A stretch of 64,000 bases of DNA from Pipra filicauda (Eukaryota > Chordata > Aves > Passeriformes > Pipridae): positions 186,001-250,000 of the forward strand of contig NW_024104356.1 in NCBI RefSeq assembly GCF_003945595.2, written 5' to 3'. Shown here piece by piece: positions 1 through 12,698 of this stretch (the first letter of the stretch is position 1; each line of letters begins with the position of its first letter). Below the pieces are notes generated by a model. The model made no database searches and was not told the DNA's origin. It saw only the letters and a list, made by a program, of their open reading frames with translations. The translations under genes were made by a program, and so were the position numbers.

Positions 1-1424
1 GACAGGGATGTTTACAACAGCTCGTGAAATCACTGACAGCTGTTAATACCACACAACCATCCTTACTTTTTTCTGATCACTGAAACAATGATTCTGGGAA
101 GGAGATCCAATGGGTTTTAATCAGTCTGGACAGAACTGGCCTGAAGTTATACAGCAGGAGAAGGACAGCTCAGAGTCCTCCTTTAGTTTTCATTTTCTTT
201 CACACTTTATCTGTGTGACACAATTGTACTAAAAAGAGGGGTGATATGGGCAATCAAAGTCCTCCTTTTATTGAACTGTAACTCTAGTGCCAACACTAGT
301 GCCTTTCAAAGGCTGTTTCCAGGAAAGAGGGAATCGCTGTTTCCCAGCCTGATCTGCCCCATCTTATTCTTTAGAGGACATTTTATCAACCTTAGCTTTT
401 CCACGGAACTGGGGATTTTCTGTCTTTGAAAGTGAGGCAGAGGATAAATGCATCCCATTTAAAATGGATGTTATGAATGGGGTTTATTTATAGTCATTGG
501 TGTTCATGAAGTTCTTCATAAGCCAACATTATTCGATAAACTTCATAATCAAAAAGATAACCCTCTTAAAGAGAGGAGACAGAAAAATGAATAGAGCTAC
601 TGAACAATGAGAACTATGAAATGTAATGATCAGGTGCCTCAGGATTTCAGAGATCGAACAAGAGACTGCCTTCCATGTTATAAAGAAGGGAAGTTTTAAA
701 GGTGGGTTTCAAGGAAGAAAACATTGCAACTGCACTCTTTAAAGGGATGTGGGAGCAAAATATGAAAGATGTCTGAAAACGTAGAAAAGCTTTATATAGT
801 AGTTGATCCTCTTTCATAATTTATATTTAACTTTTTTTTTTTAATTTTATTAATTTGAGCCCATGATTGCTGCCAGGATCACTGCTGGCCCTCTCAGGTG
901 CCCAATGCATCCTATCAGTCTTGGCTTGGCTGTGCATTCCAGCTGAGCTGGGGAATGGCAAGAACGGAGTGGTATGCACAAGGCAACCAAGAGAAATATG
1001 GATTCATATCAGCCTTCCAGATCTTCAAAGTACTGCATGAACTGGGGCTGATACTGGTTATTGGTTTGGAAGCAAATCTGACTCATTGCTGCCAGGGTTT
1101 CTGTCTGGAACCAAGGAAAGCTAGTGAAATGTGAGTGTTTGGAACTGATTGTCAGTGGAAGAGGAAGAACTGGTGATATCAAGAGTGACTTTGACATCTT
1201 GGGACGACTGGTTAAAAGATCAGGAGCACAACTAGTGTTATTCTTTGTCCTTCCAGTTTCAGGGAATAATCAGGGAAGAAACAGGAAGGGCCAACAGTTT
1301 AATACCTGGCTCTGAGCCTAATGTCACCAGCAGAATGTTGGGTTTTTTGGTCAGGGGTTGGTTTACATGCCTGCTGGCAACAGCCAGGGTACACCTGTCT
1401 CACAGGGGTAGAAGGATCTTTGCA
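1..1424. other. Unique non-coding DNA, no gene seen
   Basis: AT-rich, CpG-poor sequence with a T-rich patch near 832-848. Open frames here are short, overlap on both strands and resemble no protein I recognise. I see no repeat copy until the CR1 tail that follows. Confidence 0.7.
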
Positions 1425-1476
1425 TAGGGATCTAAATGTCTTTTCTAACCTAAACAATTCTATGGTTCTATGATCT
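1425..1476 (+). repeat. CR1 LINE 3'-terminal fragment
   Basis: The stretch reads like the 3' end of a plus-strand CR1: 'ctaaatgtcttttctaacc' followed by 'caattctatggttctatga'. Known CR1 tails have a 'ggtcttttccaacc' element and then a short repeat of the ATTCTATG type. CR1 is a non-LTR retrotransposon that usually inserts 5'-truncated copies, so a tail-only fragment is normal. I could not recognise CR1 coding sequence upstream, so the 5' limit is uncertain. Confidence 0.65.
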
Positions 1477-4400
1477 AATCCAAAGAGGGTAAGCAAGACT
1501 TGCCCGGATCTGCCTTTTCTTTGAAACTGCTGCTTTTTTTTATTGCAACAGCATAAGAGCTGTTTTGGTCATGGAGAATGAACTTTATTTGTTTCTTTTT
1601 GCTGAGATTCCAAGCTGAAGTCTCATTTCCAGTGGGTGGAGTGGTGAAACACATATTGCATCTACTATGTTTAAGCAGAGAACCTCCATTTCCAGGGCTG
1701 TCAATTGAACCTTCTTCACACTATGGAGAGCACTTCATAAACGCAAAAAAAAAAAAGTGAAACGTGATCTCGCTGGAATGGGGATGTATCCAAAAGAACT
1801 GTACTTTGGGTTGTACAGCCTTCACAAGGAGTCAGAATAAATATCCACACTTCAACGAGAGACCAAACAGAATTGCTCAGTCCCTATGGAGATGAGATGT
1901 AGAACTGGAGAATGTAAACAGATGTAGAGATATTTTGATGCATTTTTGAAAAGACAAATTACTTTCGTGCTGCTATATTTTAGAGTTCACTCCATCTCCT
2001 TATCAAAAATATGATGCAAAAAACAATAGTCACTTCATTTACATTTCTCAATCTGTCTGGATAGCAAAAGGCACAGTCATCTAGTAGATGAGGTAACGAC
2101 AGTGCCTAACACTGTTGGGAAAGACTTGGAGAGATTAAGACACTGAAGAAAAAGGAAAGAACTATCAAGAAAGTAAGAGTCCAAAGGAAAGCACTATGAT
2201 AGACTGAGATCTTGAAATAGCATGTATTTATATATTCTTGCAGGTGGGTTAATCAGTACATGAGAGATCCCAGCACAGTCTCATCCATCGGGAAAAGAGA
2301 ATGCAAATCACGATTATCCAACTAACCCCACATGGATATAAAGATTCCATTGAAACAAGAAACTATAGCATACAGAATAGGTGGAACTTCAACTTCATAA
2401 TCTCATCACCTTTTTTGTGCAGGGGAGACTCACTCCATGAAAAAGTTAAGTCTGACACAGTAAAAGTCTGGAATATTCTGAGCATCTGTGGAGCTGACTT
2501 GTGAGGGTGGAAGGGGATGTGCCAACAGCGTCTCTGTAACTAAGGGTGCAATGGCAAGACCCGTTGTTCAAGGATATCTCAACCAATTTCAACTAACCAA
2601 TGTGGTCTGTTCAGGCCAATATTATGAACAGCAATAAACAAGAGGACACTGTGTCTCATCAGTCTCATGGATATAACTTTCTGCTTACAGCTGTATTTGG
2701 CAAAGGCCTGTAGGTGGTTATGGACTTTGAGTCAGTGGCTGGGCTTGGATGGGAGCCTTCTGGCTTACAGTCCTGCACTCTAAACATCTAATCTCTCAGC
2801 CCAAAGGAAATTGCGGTGTCCCTTTGGGCCCTTGGTAAGACACCACAGCTTGCTTTGTTGAGTGCTTAGCTTTTGATGGGGATATTTGAAGGTTTCACAG
2901 ATGGCAGTCAGTGACTCTGCCCTTTTTCTACCTGGAGGCTGCCAATGGATGGCAGTAAGGAGGCAGGTGTTAGAGGGACATCGGGATACAAATAGAGGGC
3001 GTATGTGCAGTAGAGGAAGTGCTGGAATTGCTTTTTCTGTGAAAGAAAGGCATACCATTCTGGCAAACAAACTGTCTGGAATACAATATTTTCTGCAGTT
3101 TGGTGCTGCTAAAAAATGCTGCACTGGCATCTCTGCAACACGATACTCCAAAGCAAGAATATGGTTTGTTATTACATCTGTGGCCAGGAGGACTTCATGT
3201 TGGTGGAGGAGACGTTCTCAGCTAGGGCTGAGTGTTTAGTTTCCATGTCCCTTCTGTCCTAGGGTAGCAGTCAGCAATAATTACTTCAGTGGTTTGTACC
3301 CTGCAATTCATAACCTCTAGGGACTATACTCAGCTCCACAAATTCGTTCCATGCAAGGCCCTTGTAGCAGGATGATGACTTCTAGTCTCTGCTGAACTTG
3401 AGGCAGATTCACGTGGGAAAGCTAGAGAAGAAATGCCAGTTCACTGGGGTGGCCAGTGCCAGGCCAGCTTTCAGTAATGAGCCTTCCACATTTGGAAACA
3501 ATCCTGAAGAGACAGAGTAACAAACATAATGATTAATCTGAGACATACAATTTAATGAACTACCAGCCACCAGATCGAGAGAGGAGAGGAAAACTGATCA
3601 CTGATAAGAACTGGTATGCACATGAACGTTAAGAATATGACACAGGAAGATGGGCCTGCGTCCTTTAAATCTGTTGCAAATTCCTGTTATCTAAGTGTGC
3701 TTTTCTTTAGAACAAGAGAAGAGGCACTTTATTTTTGTTTTCTTGTTTAACAGAGCTCCTGTGCCTGACATAATCTTTACACTTGCCTCCCCAGTTAAGC
3801 ATCTTTTTTCTTTTTCTTCCCTGGTGTTTGCATGAACTTGGTGAACCCTCATCACGTGTGGCAGTGTTTATATTTGTACAGCCTGTTCTGCGTGTCTCTG
3901 TTTGTGTTGCCACCACATCTATATGGCTGTGTTTCAGCTGCATATAAATCAGCTTCCCACCATGCCCCCGTGTTTCCATCTGTCTGTCCTCCCTGATTGC
4001 TCTGAAATGTTGCAGGGCATCGAGGTTAGCCCATGGCTGAACCCTTCAAATAGAGGTGGCACAAAATAAAAGCCGAGCTTCTCCTCCACAAACTCAACTC
4101 ATCAAGATATGAAGGTGTGGGATGTTTATGTTTTTGAAGGAAGAGGAGGCGCCTTAAAACAGGGACTAGCATCTGATAATGTAGTGTAGTTTTCAAGTCT
4201 GCTATTTCCAAAAAATATGTTGGTGCAGAAGCTCTGAAGTCACCTCTGGCCTGTAGAGTTGATAATCCCTTAGACCTTCCTTACACGAGGATCACCCCTT
4301 CCTCACACAGAGGGAGGTTAGGCTATTGGTACTTTCTTCTTTCTAGAGCTAGGGTATCTATGCAAAGACCTCCTAGAACTTACATGGAAAAGGGAAGACC

Positions 4401-4980
4401 CTGATTTCAGTTTTATGCTCAGAAGGAAGGATCTAATGCTTAATTTTAATAGATTCTGGAGAATCATGGGTAATGCCTGTTTTGCTACACAGATAAATCC
4501 TTACTAATAGAGTTTATCATATTACTACATCTGTCTAGCAGTGCTTTGTTACTAAACCTTTGCTGAAGAGTGGAGGTGGCTGTGATTTAATTTTTGATGG
4601 GAGTAACTGATTTAGAAATTCAGAAAAGACAGATATCCCTGTGACATGAATGTCCCCTCTTGCTGCACTCCTAGCTGGAAGAGAGAATCCTGGATTATTT
4701 TCAATATTGCTGATGTCCCAGATGCATGTCTGAGTACATAACATTAAAAATCAGACTTGCAAGAAACATTGGACAGTATCTATCCACAGAAATTTCATAG
4801 AACCAGAGTGGTGTTGATGTTCACCAGAATATTTCCATGAAAGTTCCTAGGATGCCACAGAAAGCATTTACTGACCACAGAAAACATATATGAGACAAGT
4901 GTATGACAGCATTTATATTATTTTTTTAATGGAAAAAGTATTAAGGAACCAACTGAGAACTATACTGACATATCTAGATT
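1477..4980. other. Unique non-coding DNA
   Basis: No recognisable repeat or coding exon. There is a 12-A run near 1745-1756 and an AT-rich stretch from about 4900. The longest frames (about 120 codons near 2780-3240) are open on both strands at once and show no domain, which suggests chance. Confidence 0.65.
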
Positions 4981-5006
4981 TATTATTTTATTTTATTTTA
5001 TTTTTT
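4981..5006 (+). repeat. (TTTTA)n simple repeat
   Basis: About four TTTTA units in tandem with flanking T-rich sequence. It is a short low-complexity tract and no retroelement body was recognised beside it. Confidence 0.85.
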
Positions 5007-6066
5007 GAATGCTGGATCATAAATTTTAATTCAGTGTTGTCCAGTCTGTAAAACAGTGCAAGAACAGGGCATGACTAGCAGCACAGAGCTTCATTCAACA
5101 TTTAGAGAGTGGAAGAGAAGCAATCAGGTGTCAAAAGACAACATAGGTTAGATCACAATGAGGAGACATCCTTCCCACCCACTGGGGACTTCTCTGCTCC
5201 TTAGAATGAGATGCAGCTGTTCAGGCCTTAGGACAGAAAAAAAAAAAAAAAGGGCAAGAAAAGATTGATCTGGACACAAATCCCTGTCAGGGACTAGTGA
5301 GGATAGAAATCTGGAGAGTAAGAGTGCTGTGTTATAGCCAAGTTGGGGGTTGGGGGAAACATCCCCTACAGAAGGGATCCAGAGATTGCTACTAAGGTGC
5401 TGACACTGAAGATTTTGCCAGGGGTGCAAATGAAAATAGTTTGTGCCCCTCAGAATAACTCCCTGAGCCTCACTCATGCCTAAAAGTGTAAGTCTGTGTG
5501 GTGGGTTTTGGATGGACATGCATTTACAGCTTTGACTTTTTCATGTTCATGCACTTTATAAAGCCATGATCCTATTTTATTGGGCTTTTATAAAAAGGAC
5601 TCTTAGGTCTAGCAAAATTCCAGCTTAACAGAAGAGGCTGAGATAGAGAAACATGCAAGAAGGGAGACAAGAGAAGGAGCTTGAGAAGAGGGTACAGCAG
5701 AAATAAGTGCCCATAGAGAACTTCTTGGGCAAAGTGGAAGACGAGGCAGAGCTGTGTCGAAGCAAGTGTTGATTTGTACACCTGAATTTTATCCGTAAAC
5801 TAAAGGCAAATGTACAGCTTGATTAGCATCTCACACACCCCCTCCCCCAAATCCTACTCAGCTAGCCCCTGCATGAACCTGGAGCAGGATGTAATACCAG
5901 TCCACGATGCCAGCCATCCCACCAGAGGCATCCCATTGCATTGCTGAGGATGAGAAATGAAGGGGAGGTGCAGTGCAATTAAAGGGGACAGGGAAGGAAA
6001 TGCATTTCCCTTTCTGTCCAACCGAGGGAATTCAGTATTGCAGATAATTACTGAAACACCTTCCAA
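5007..6066. other. Unique non-coding DNA
   Basis: Nothing recognised apart from a 15-A homopolymer at 5237-5251 and a C-rich patch near 5836-5848. Confidence 0.65.
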
Positions 6067-6096
6067 AACAGGAGAGGCTATAACAGGAGAGGCTAT
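6067..6096 (+). repeat. 15-bp perfect tandem duplication
   Basis: The unit 'aacaggagaggctat' occurs twice back to back with no mismatch. This looks like a recent replication-slippage duplication. It would be expected to vary between individuals or close relatives. Confidence 0.95.
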
Positions 6097-8241
6097 TTCT
6101 CTGCATTTAGATATAACCAATGGTATAGGTACTGTCTCTAGTGGGATACGCTGTCATAGGGGAGGGAGTATACATTAATATCCATTATGCTTAGAGGGGA
6201 GTTTCTCCTCTCCTGCAGAGTTTGTCAGCAGATATTAGATTCCTTCTTTCTCATTTTGAGGTCCTGTAGTCCAAGATTAGAGAAACTGGGCAGTCCTCTA
6301 AAAAAATCCTTCTAGTCTGCAGTGCGTTTGAAAGGTCACTGAAGCCAAATACTGCAAAATGAAATTTGCTCTTGTACAGTCCATACAGCTTTCACATAAT
6401 TGCATACACCCACCCTGAACCCAAGACCCTGGAACAAATGTGACTTCTTTTGAAAAGAACAAACATACAAACAAAAAAGAAAACAAGCCTAAAACCTACA
6501 AATTGCAATGTGTCAAAACCCAGAAAAGATCTGGTATGTAATGTCTGTCTCATGTCCTTCCTATAGCAAGAAATGTTAGACAAAGTGTTCTGGTCCTCCA
6601 AAGAAGTGGGCTGTGCTCTGTGCAGCATGGAAATGCAGCCCTTCCAGCCCCCTCATGATCCCCAAGCCTTCAGTGCTGGGATCAGCACAAGGAAGGATGC
6701 CAGAGAAAAAGTATGAGATTACCTCTCAGCAAAGCCCTTTGGCCTGAATCACTGACATCTTTGATTTAAACAGTAATTTAAAACACTCATGATGAGAAGT
6801 CAGGGAAGGCATCCAGGAAGGCCTGGGGTCCAGCCAACCTGGCGTGTCTGCCAATTTGCTATTAAGAAGGTAGGTGTGCTAGGAAGGGGCAGGATCATGG
6901 CTGAAACCTGTCATTGCCTCAGCTAAGCCACAAGACCCTTATTCAGAAATGACCAGAGATTGCCTAGCTGTGCCAGCAGAGCCTTGCTGGATGCCTACAC
7001 CTCTGCTCTTCTGCTCAGCTGCTCTAAAGCAGTGGATAGAAGGATCTGGGGAGAATCCTGCCATACTTCCTCCAGCTGATCAGAAAGCCCTGCTGATGTG
7101 CGGCCTGTGGATTCCTCTCTGGGCCACTAAGCTAATGGTTCAGTGATGAAGCTTAAGGGTGAGGAAGGCATGCAGAGGCAGGAAGAAAGTGCTGAAGAAA
7201 CAGAAAAAATCTGAATGAAGGGAAGGGCAAAAGGAGCACATGTAAAAAGAACATGTATCCCAGGCAGCTTCTTTCTGCTCTCCTGTCTCTCCAAGACCAG
7301 TGGCTTTCTTGAGCAACACTGCTTGTATCTGCCTCTCGACGTGTGAAGACAAAAGAGAGCAGGGTAAATCCAGTTTTAACTGACATGTCCTAATTGCTTG
7401 ATCTCAAAGGAAGAAGTATATGGCTCTAGATAAAGGTTTCCCAGGTATAACGCTACTGCAAAATTGACACAGGTCCATTGCCATTGGAGGCCTAGATTTA
7501 GAAATATCAGTGGTTTCATTTTGGCGAAGGGAGAGGTGAGTTCTGATCCAGCTCTGAGTCCAGACTCTGTGGCTCTGGTCTACCACGAGTCTCTGGTGAT
7601 TAATTGCCTGTTGGGGTTAGATGACAGTACGTTATTCTCACAAAAATTATCTTCTTCCTTGCCAGACAATTTCAGATTCTGTCCTGATCCTGATTGTGTC
7701 ACTTTTCCTCTTTGGGTGAGGTTCAGGTTGGAAACTCATTTCTTGAAAAGGGCAGATAGAAGAGGTCTCTGACTTTGAATGAAATTCTGTATGATCATGA
7801 CTCAATGATCATAAATCCTTCAGGGCCTGGAACCTAACAGAGGAATAAAGGAGGAAGCTCTGTCTCTTCTAGATCAAAGTGAGGAAAAAAGTTAGATGTG
7901 AAGGAGACAAAAGGTGCTGCAGGGTATGTGAAAATCAGAGCTCCCATACAGATTGCTGAAGACTGCCAAAATGGGATTCTCCTCAGCCATCCCATATCTA
8001 CGCAATACAGCGATGGGAGCGATTTTAGATAAGATCAGGCCTAGAGAGAGCATGCCCGGCTCTGCTTCTTGCAGCAGAGCAATATGGAAACCCAGTGCTG
8101 GGAAACTGTTTTTCTGTGCCAGTAAAGAGGCAGGGAGCTGTGTGCAACCATTCAGGAGCCTCCGCTCCCACGCATCCTCCCGCTCACTGAAACCCTGCCA
8201 GAACAGCAAAGGAGGAATTGATTTACGTGCAGTAAGCTAAG
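6097..8241. other. Unique non-coding DNA
   Basis: I see no repeat element or exon that can be defended. Frames of about 65-105 codons at 6949-7146, 7464-7772 and 7892-8240 show no domain, and several are mirrored by open frames on the other strand. Confidence 0.6.
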
Positions 8242-8280
8242 TAAATAGTTAAATAAATAAATAAATAAATACAATAAATT
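8242..8280 (+). repeat. (AAAT)n simple repeat
   Basis: An imperfect run of AAAT/TAAA units, with about five clean units at 8250-8270 and degenerate flanks. Confidence 0.85.
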
Positions 8281-10542
8281 ATGTCTTTCCTACCTTGCTC
8301 ATCCAAAGAAAGAGAGAGGCACGGGAATCAAATTCAGGAGGAAGTCAACTGCAGGTGTGCAAAGCTGGGCATTGGGTGCTGACAGCTCTGGTAAACATGA
8401 TATTTATTCCCTAGGAGAGAATTTCAGACTGCTCTTTGTGAGACCTGTCACTCACTGTCTCCTGTTCTTGCTAGTAAAATCTCTCTACTGTGAGCTCATC
8501 AGGGTCAGACAGCAGTGGAGAAGTCCAGCTTGAGTTTCCCCAGTGTTTTAGTTCTCATTTTTGTGACTTTGTTCCTAAAAGGGTTCAGATTCACTGCAGA
8601 AAAGTATCCCCTTGGCTGAATGTAACCCACTGACAGTCACTTTGCTTCACCATTTGCCTGTGTCGGTGGCGAGCCAGTTCCCAAGTGTTTTGTCAAATGT
8701 CCACCCAGCTGAGCAGGCTCTTCTTCCATGGTCAGTGGCAAATTGCTTGGGGAAAGAACATAAGAAAGTTACAGTGCTAACTATTCTCTAGATGGGACCT
8801 CTCAATTCCTATTAATGACTTCCTCAAAGCACTTGCTGAGAAGGCTGCCCTGTAGACCATGGTGTTTAAAAGGCACCGGCCTCGGTGAATCCTCCTCTTC
8901 CCTGCTTCTGGCATCCTCAGCATTCGGTGTCAAAAGAACTTCTCATGGGAAGGGCACATAATGTGAAAACATATCACTATGCTTTCAAGCAGCTCCTTTG
9001 AGCTTCCCCAGACTGACCTATTTGGGATCTGGTCTTCCACCACTGGGCACCATTCCTTTCTCCTTTGTCATGTCCTCAGCTGCCCACACACCTGCAAAAA
9101 TGCAGAGAACAGGTCTGTAATCGATGGTTTGTTCTCCTGAATTCTCTCTCAATAAAATAAACAGAGATCTCGTGACTGCATTAGCCCATCTACTCCTTGG
9201 AATTTAGGAAGGAGTTCAGTGTCCAGAAATGTCTAGGGACTCAAACACATGATAGCAAAGAGGGTCTTTCTGTTACTGCTCTTGCCAGCTATTCATCTCC
9301 CACTCTGTTCAAATACAAATGCCCTTTTCCTCTGTGCACCATCAGTAGCAGAACTAGGCCATCAAAGTGAACAGTTCTTTTTCCCTTTGTCATATAAATT
9401 GTTCAAGTGATGTTACAACAGAGTTAATTCCCACAGAAGGTAATACAAGGGCTGGGGATGGAGAAGATTTAGGGTCAAGAGATTTCCATGTACCACCTAG
9501 TTCAGTTTAACACAATGATTGATAGCAAACTGCAGCTGGAATAAAACCGAGGGTAGTTCTGGTTACTTTAACACCTCTTGTGGGGTCCATACAGGCTTCC
9601 TTAGCCTTCAGAGAAAGAAGAAAAAGTGTTCTCTACTGTCTATTCTTATGCCAGCATTTTCCTGCCTTCTCCCAGAGCAGCAGACTTTTTAATCCCAGTG
9701 TAGATTAGGAGCTAAAGCCTCAGGTTCCCTCACCCAGGAATGTTCTAGAAATGCTGCAGATGAAAAGAATAATTAAAAAAGTGAAAAAAAAAATGGATAC
9801 TAAAACTGGAGATTAAAACTATGGATTTGACAGCGATACACAGCTTCATCTGCCTGTACTGCTCTTTGTCTCACACTATTACCTTGGCCCCTCTCTCTTT
9901 GCTAATATCTCTTTGCTTATCCCCCAGAGGCTGACTGCTCTTTCCTCAAATTGCCTAAACAGCTGACATGGAGATGTTAAACGAAGAACAAGTGTTTCCC
10001 ACCTGTGTGCAGCTGAAAATGGTGCACTCCCGTTTCAGACCCAAAGAAGGGCTGAAAGTGGATTTGTTTTTCTAACTCTCCTAGTTAGTCTAAGGAGAGA
10101 TATTCCCTCTCTTTGAAAAACCCACTTCTAATAAAAATAATTCATTCTGCTTCTGAGTGAAACCTCAAAATGTCCAAATTTGCTGGAAGTGGGTTTCTGA
10201 CCTTTCGTTGTGAAAGATGAGCTGGCACGTTTCCCTGGGAAACCTTGCTTTCAGGCAAACGGTTTGACAAAGTCAACCTGTTCCCGCAGAACCTCTCCAA
10301 TCTGGCCTGTGGTGTTTCCAGCCAAATCCCCCCTCCTGCCCCACTCCAGCCCTCTCTGTTACAGCCGGAGAAAAAGGCATTAGTGAAACAGAAGGATCCC
10401 TTCTTGCTTTCAGAGTGGAAATGAAACCAACATTAATCTATTTACAGAGGATCTTCATGTGAAGGCTCAGGCCAAGAGCAAATGCCAAACAGGCCTGAGG
10501 TTAGCCTTTCCAAGCAGCAAAAGAAGCTATAAATGTGGTCCT
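8281..10542. other. Unique non-coding DNA
   Basis: This 2.2-kb stretch has no frame longer than 60 codons and no repeat that I recognise. The part at 10130-10480 is free of simple repeats and could be a conserved non-coding element, but that needs an alignment. Confidence 0.65.
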
Positions 10543-10620
10543 AAAAAAAAAAAAAAAGCGAGGGGAAAAAAAAAGAAGAAGAGAGAGAGAGAAAAGAAGG
10601 CAGATTAAAAAAAAAAAAGG
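10543..10620 (+). repeat. A-rich / purine tract
   Basis: Three A-runs of about 9-15 bases are separated by GA-rich sequence including a (GA)n stretch. The strand is almost entirely purine over about 80 bp. No SINE or LINE body precedes it, so it is called low complexity and not a retroelement tail. Confidence 0.85.
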
Positions 10621-12564
10621 CAGGTGCTATTTCAGCAGAGTTCCCGACTCAGCAGTTTTCTTTCAAAGCTTTCCAGCCCCACTGTTTGCTGAGTTGCTCC
10701 GGGCTCAGCTACAAGGCAGGCCAGAAAGTACATGTACGGGCCATTATTGCTGGGCTGGCTCGGCATGGCTTCTAACCATGTGCGGATGCTGTTGCATTGT
10801 CTGAGCCTCCTGGCAAGCTCCCAAGGGGGCTTCTTGTTTGCACTGCCACATCTGTTTGAAATTCTGGCACATCTCAGCCTGAGAAATATGGTTTGTGGTG
10901 TCATAGCAACCACTTTTTCTTGATCTGACAGGCAAGGCAAAGTTATGGAGGCCTGGAAGTGCTTCTTGCAGATCTGATTGCAATGGATAGAAAGCTCCTG
11001 AGGCTACTGATCACACATATAACCTGTCTTTTTGCTTTTTTTTTCCCCTAGCTTGCTATCTCCTACCCTACAGTGCCTTAAATCACTGTACTTGTGGCAG
11101 TGGGTTAGTTCAGAATTTTGAATGAGACCATCAAGCCCATTCTTAAAACTTCAAATATGTCCAGCTTAGACCTCTGTCAATGAGCTGCGAAAGGCAAAGT
11201 CATCATAGGTCCCCAGGCCAAAACCATCTTGTATACTAAGGGATACGGGGCAGAAATTTGCCCTTCTGTTCCTGTGATAAGAACATTAAGCTGCCTATGT
11301 GAGGTGAAAGGGCTTGTGTGTGCTTCTCCAGCAACCCTTTTTTGGACAGAGACAGCAAGTTTTTCCTCAAGTATCTTCAGTGCAATCTGCAGTGAAGGAA
11401 AGATCCCAAAGCTCCGACAAGAAGATAGATGGGGAATTTAGTTAATCACTACCCTTGTTGATGAGTCAAAGAATCCTCTACCTTTGGGCTGGGCAGTGTT
11501 GCTAATTAGCATGCAGTCATCAGTATAAAATGCTTTTGCTGGGTCTCCTAGTGGAAGCCATGTGAGTCCATCCTTCCTCAGTTGCTCAATGACCTGTGCC
11601 AAGTAAATATGTCCAGGGAGCAGAGACCAGGGTCTCTTGCCAGTGCTCCCTCCTGTGACACTGCTATCCTGCTGTGTCAGCAGGAACATAAACTTTTGGC
11701 AAAGGGAACAAAACCACCTGAATCTTTTCTCCCTGGAAAGGAGCCTGGCAGGAACCACAGGAATGTTCCTCGAAGCAAACGGTACCAGAGAGAAACTGAA
11801 AAGGATGAAATCCTTGACACCGGTGCCTGGCTTTGGGCTTGAGTCGCTGCAGAAAAGGCGTTGTAGGGAGGGATGAAAGGAGAGCTGAGCCCCAACAAGA
11901 GCCGTCTCTGAATGCTGGTACTGTTGGGATGGGTGGGCGATCTCCCTCCAGGAAAGCACGTAGCCTTCCTGAAGGGACCAGCTGCCAGGTGTGACTTTCC
12001 TCCTCTTCCCGCTAGTGTACAAATGGTGGCTTAGCAGTATGGATTTAAACAGTAGTAGGCTGATCTGAAAGCAGAACATTTGCTGTATAACTTAAAAGTA
12101 GGTCAGAGACAGGTTATCCCCAAGAAATGGACTTGGCTTGGCAAAGAGGAGTGAGTATTTGCAGGGCTGTTAAAAACTTGTGCTTCCCCGAAGAAAAGCA
12201 TTAACAAGCAGGGGAGGAATGGCAGTGGATCCAATTAAAAACACACGCCAAAGCAAAAATGATAGAAAAAAAGAAAACAGAGTTTTTCAAAATGTCTTAA
12301 AAACATACAGTGGGAGAATCCAGACATGTTTGCCATAAACGAGGAGGCAATCATGGTTCAACACAGGTGTCCAGGCCCTGAGGGAAGGCAGAAGAGAGGG
12401 CAGCCAGGCAGCAAAGAGAATAATTACAGACTCTGTTGAGGGTATCGGCACTTATTTTGGGGTATGAGTCCAACTTTGCTATGAGGACTCCATTTGGAGG
12501 CATGCCATGGAAGAAACTCTGAGGAAATATTGACTATCATTACCCACAAGGGTGGGAGGAGCTG
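10621..12564. other. Unique DNA with a long minus-strand open frame
   Basis: Mostly featureless. On the minus strand 11438-12079 is open for 213 codons, the longest frame in the window. It shows no domain, signal peptide or family that I recognise. Overlapping plus-strand frames of about 80 codons are open as well. At this window size one frame of this length can arise by chance, so no gene is called. Confidence 0.5.
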
Positions 12565-12698
12565 AAGTCTCTTCCCAGCTCTGACACCAACCTGTGAAGT
12601 AGAGCATACCCTGCTAAGCCAATGCCTCAGTTTCCCTACCAAGATTTTCCCCTGACAATAATGCTCCTGATAACTTTGCACATGTTCTGAGAGCTTTG
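12565..12698 (+). repeat. Probable MIR (CORE-SINE) relic, plus strand
   Basis: The order of blocks fits a decayed MIR element: a 'cccagctctgacacc' head, the hallmark 'gcctcagtttccct', a 'gacaataatg' block resembling the 'gataataata' region, and 'gagctttgga' near the end, resembling the 'gcgctttg' block. MIRs are tRNA-derived SINEs that were active in early amniotes; few survive in birds and they are heavily diverged. No single block is proof, but their order and spacing support the call. Confidence 0.55.
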
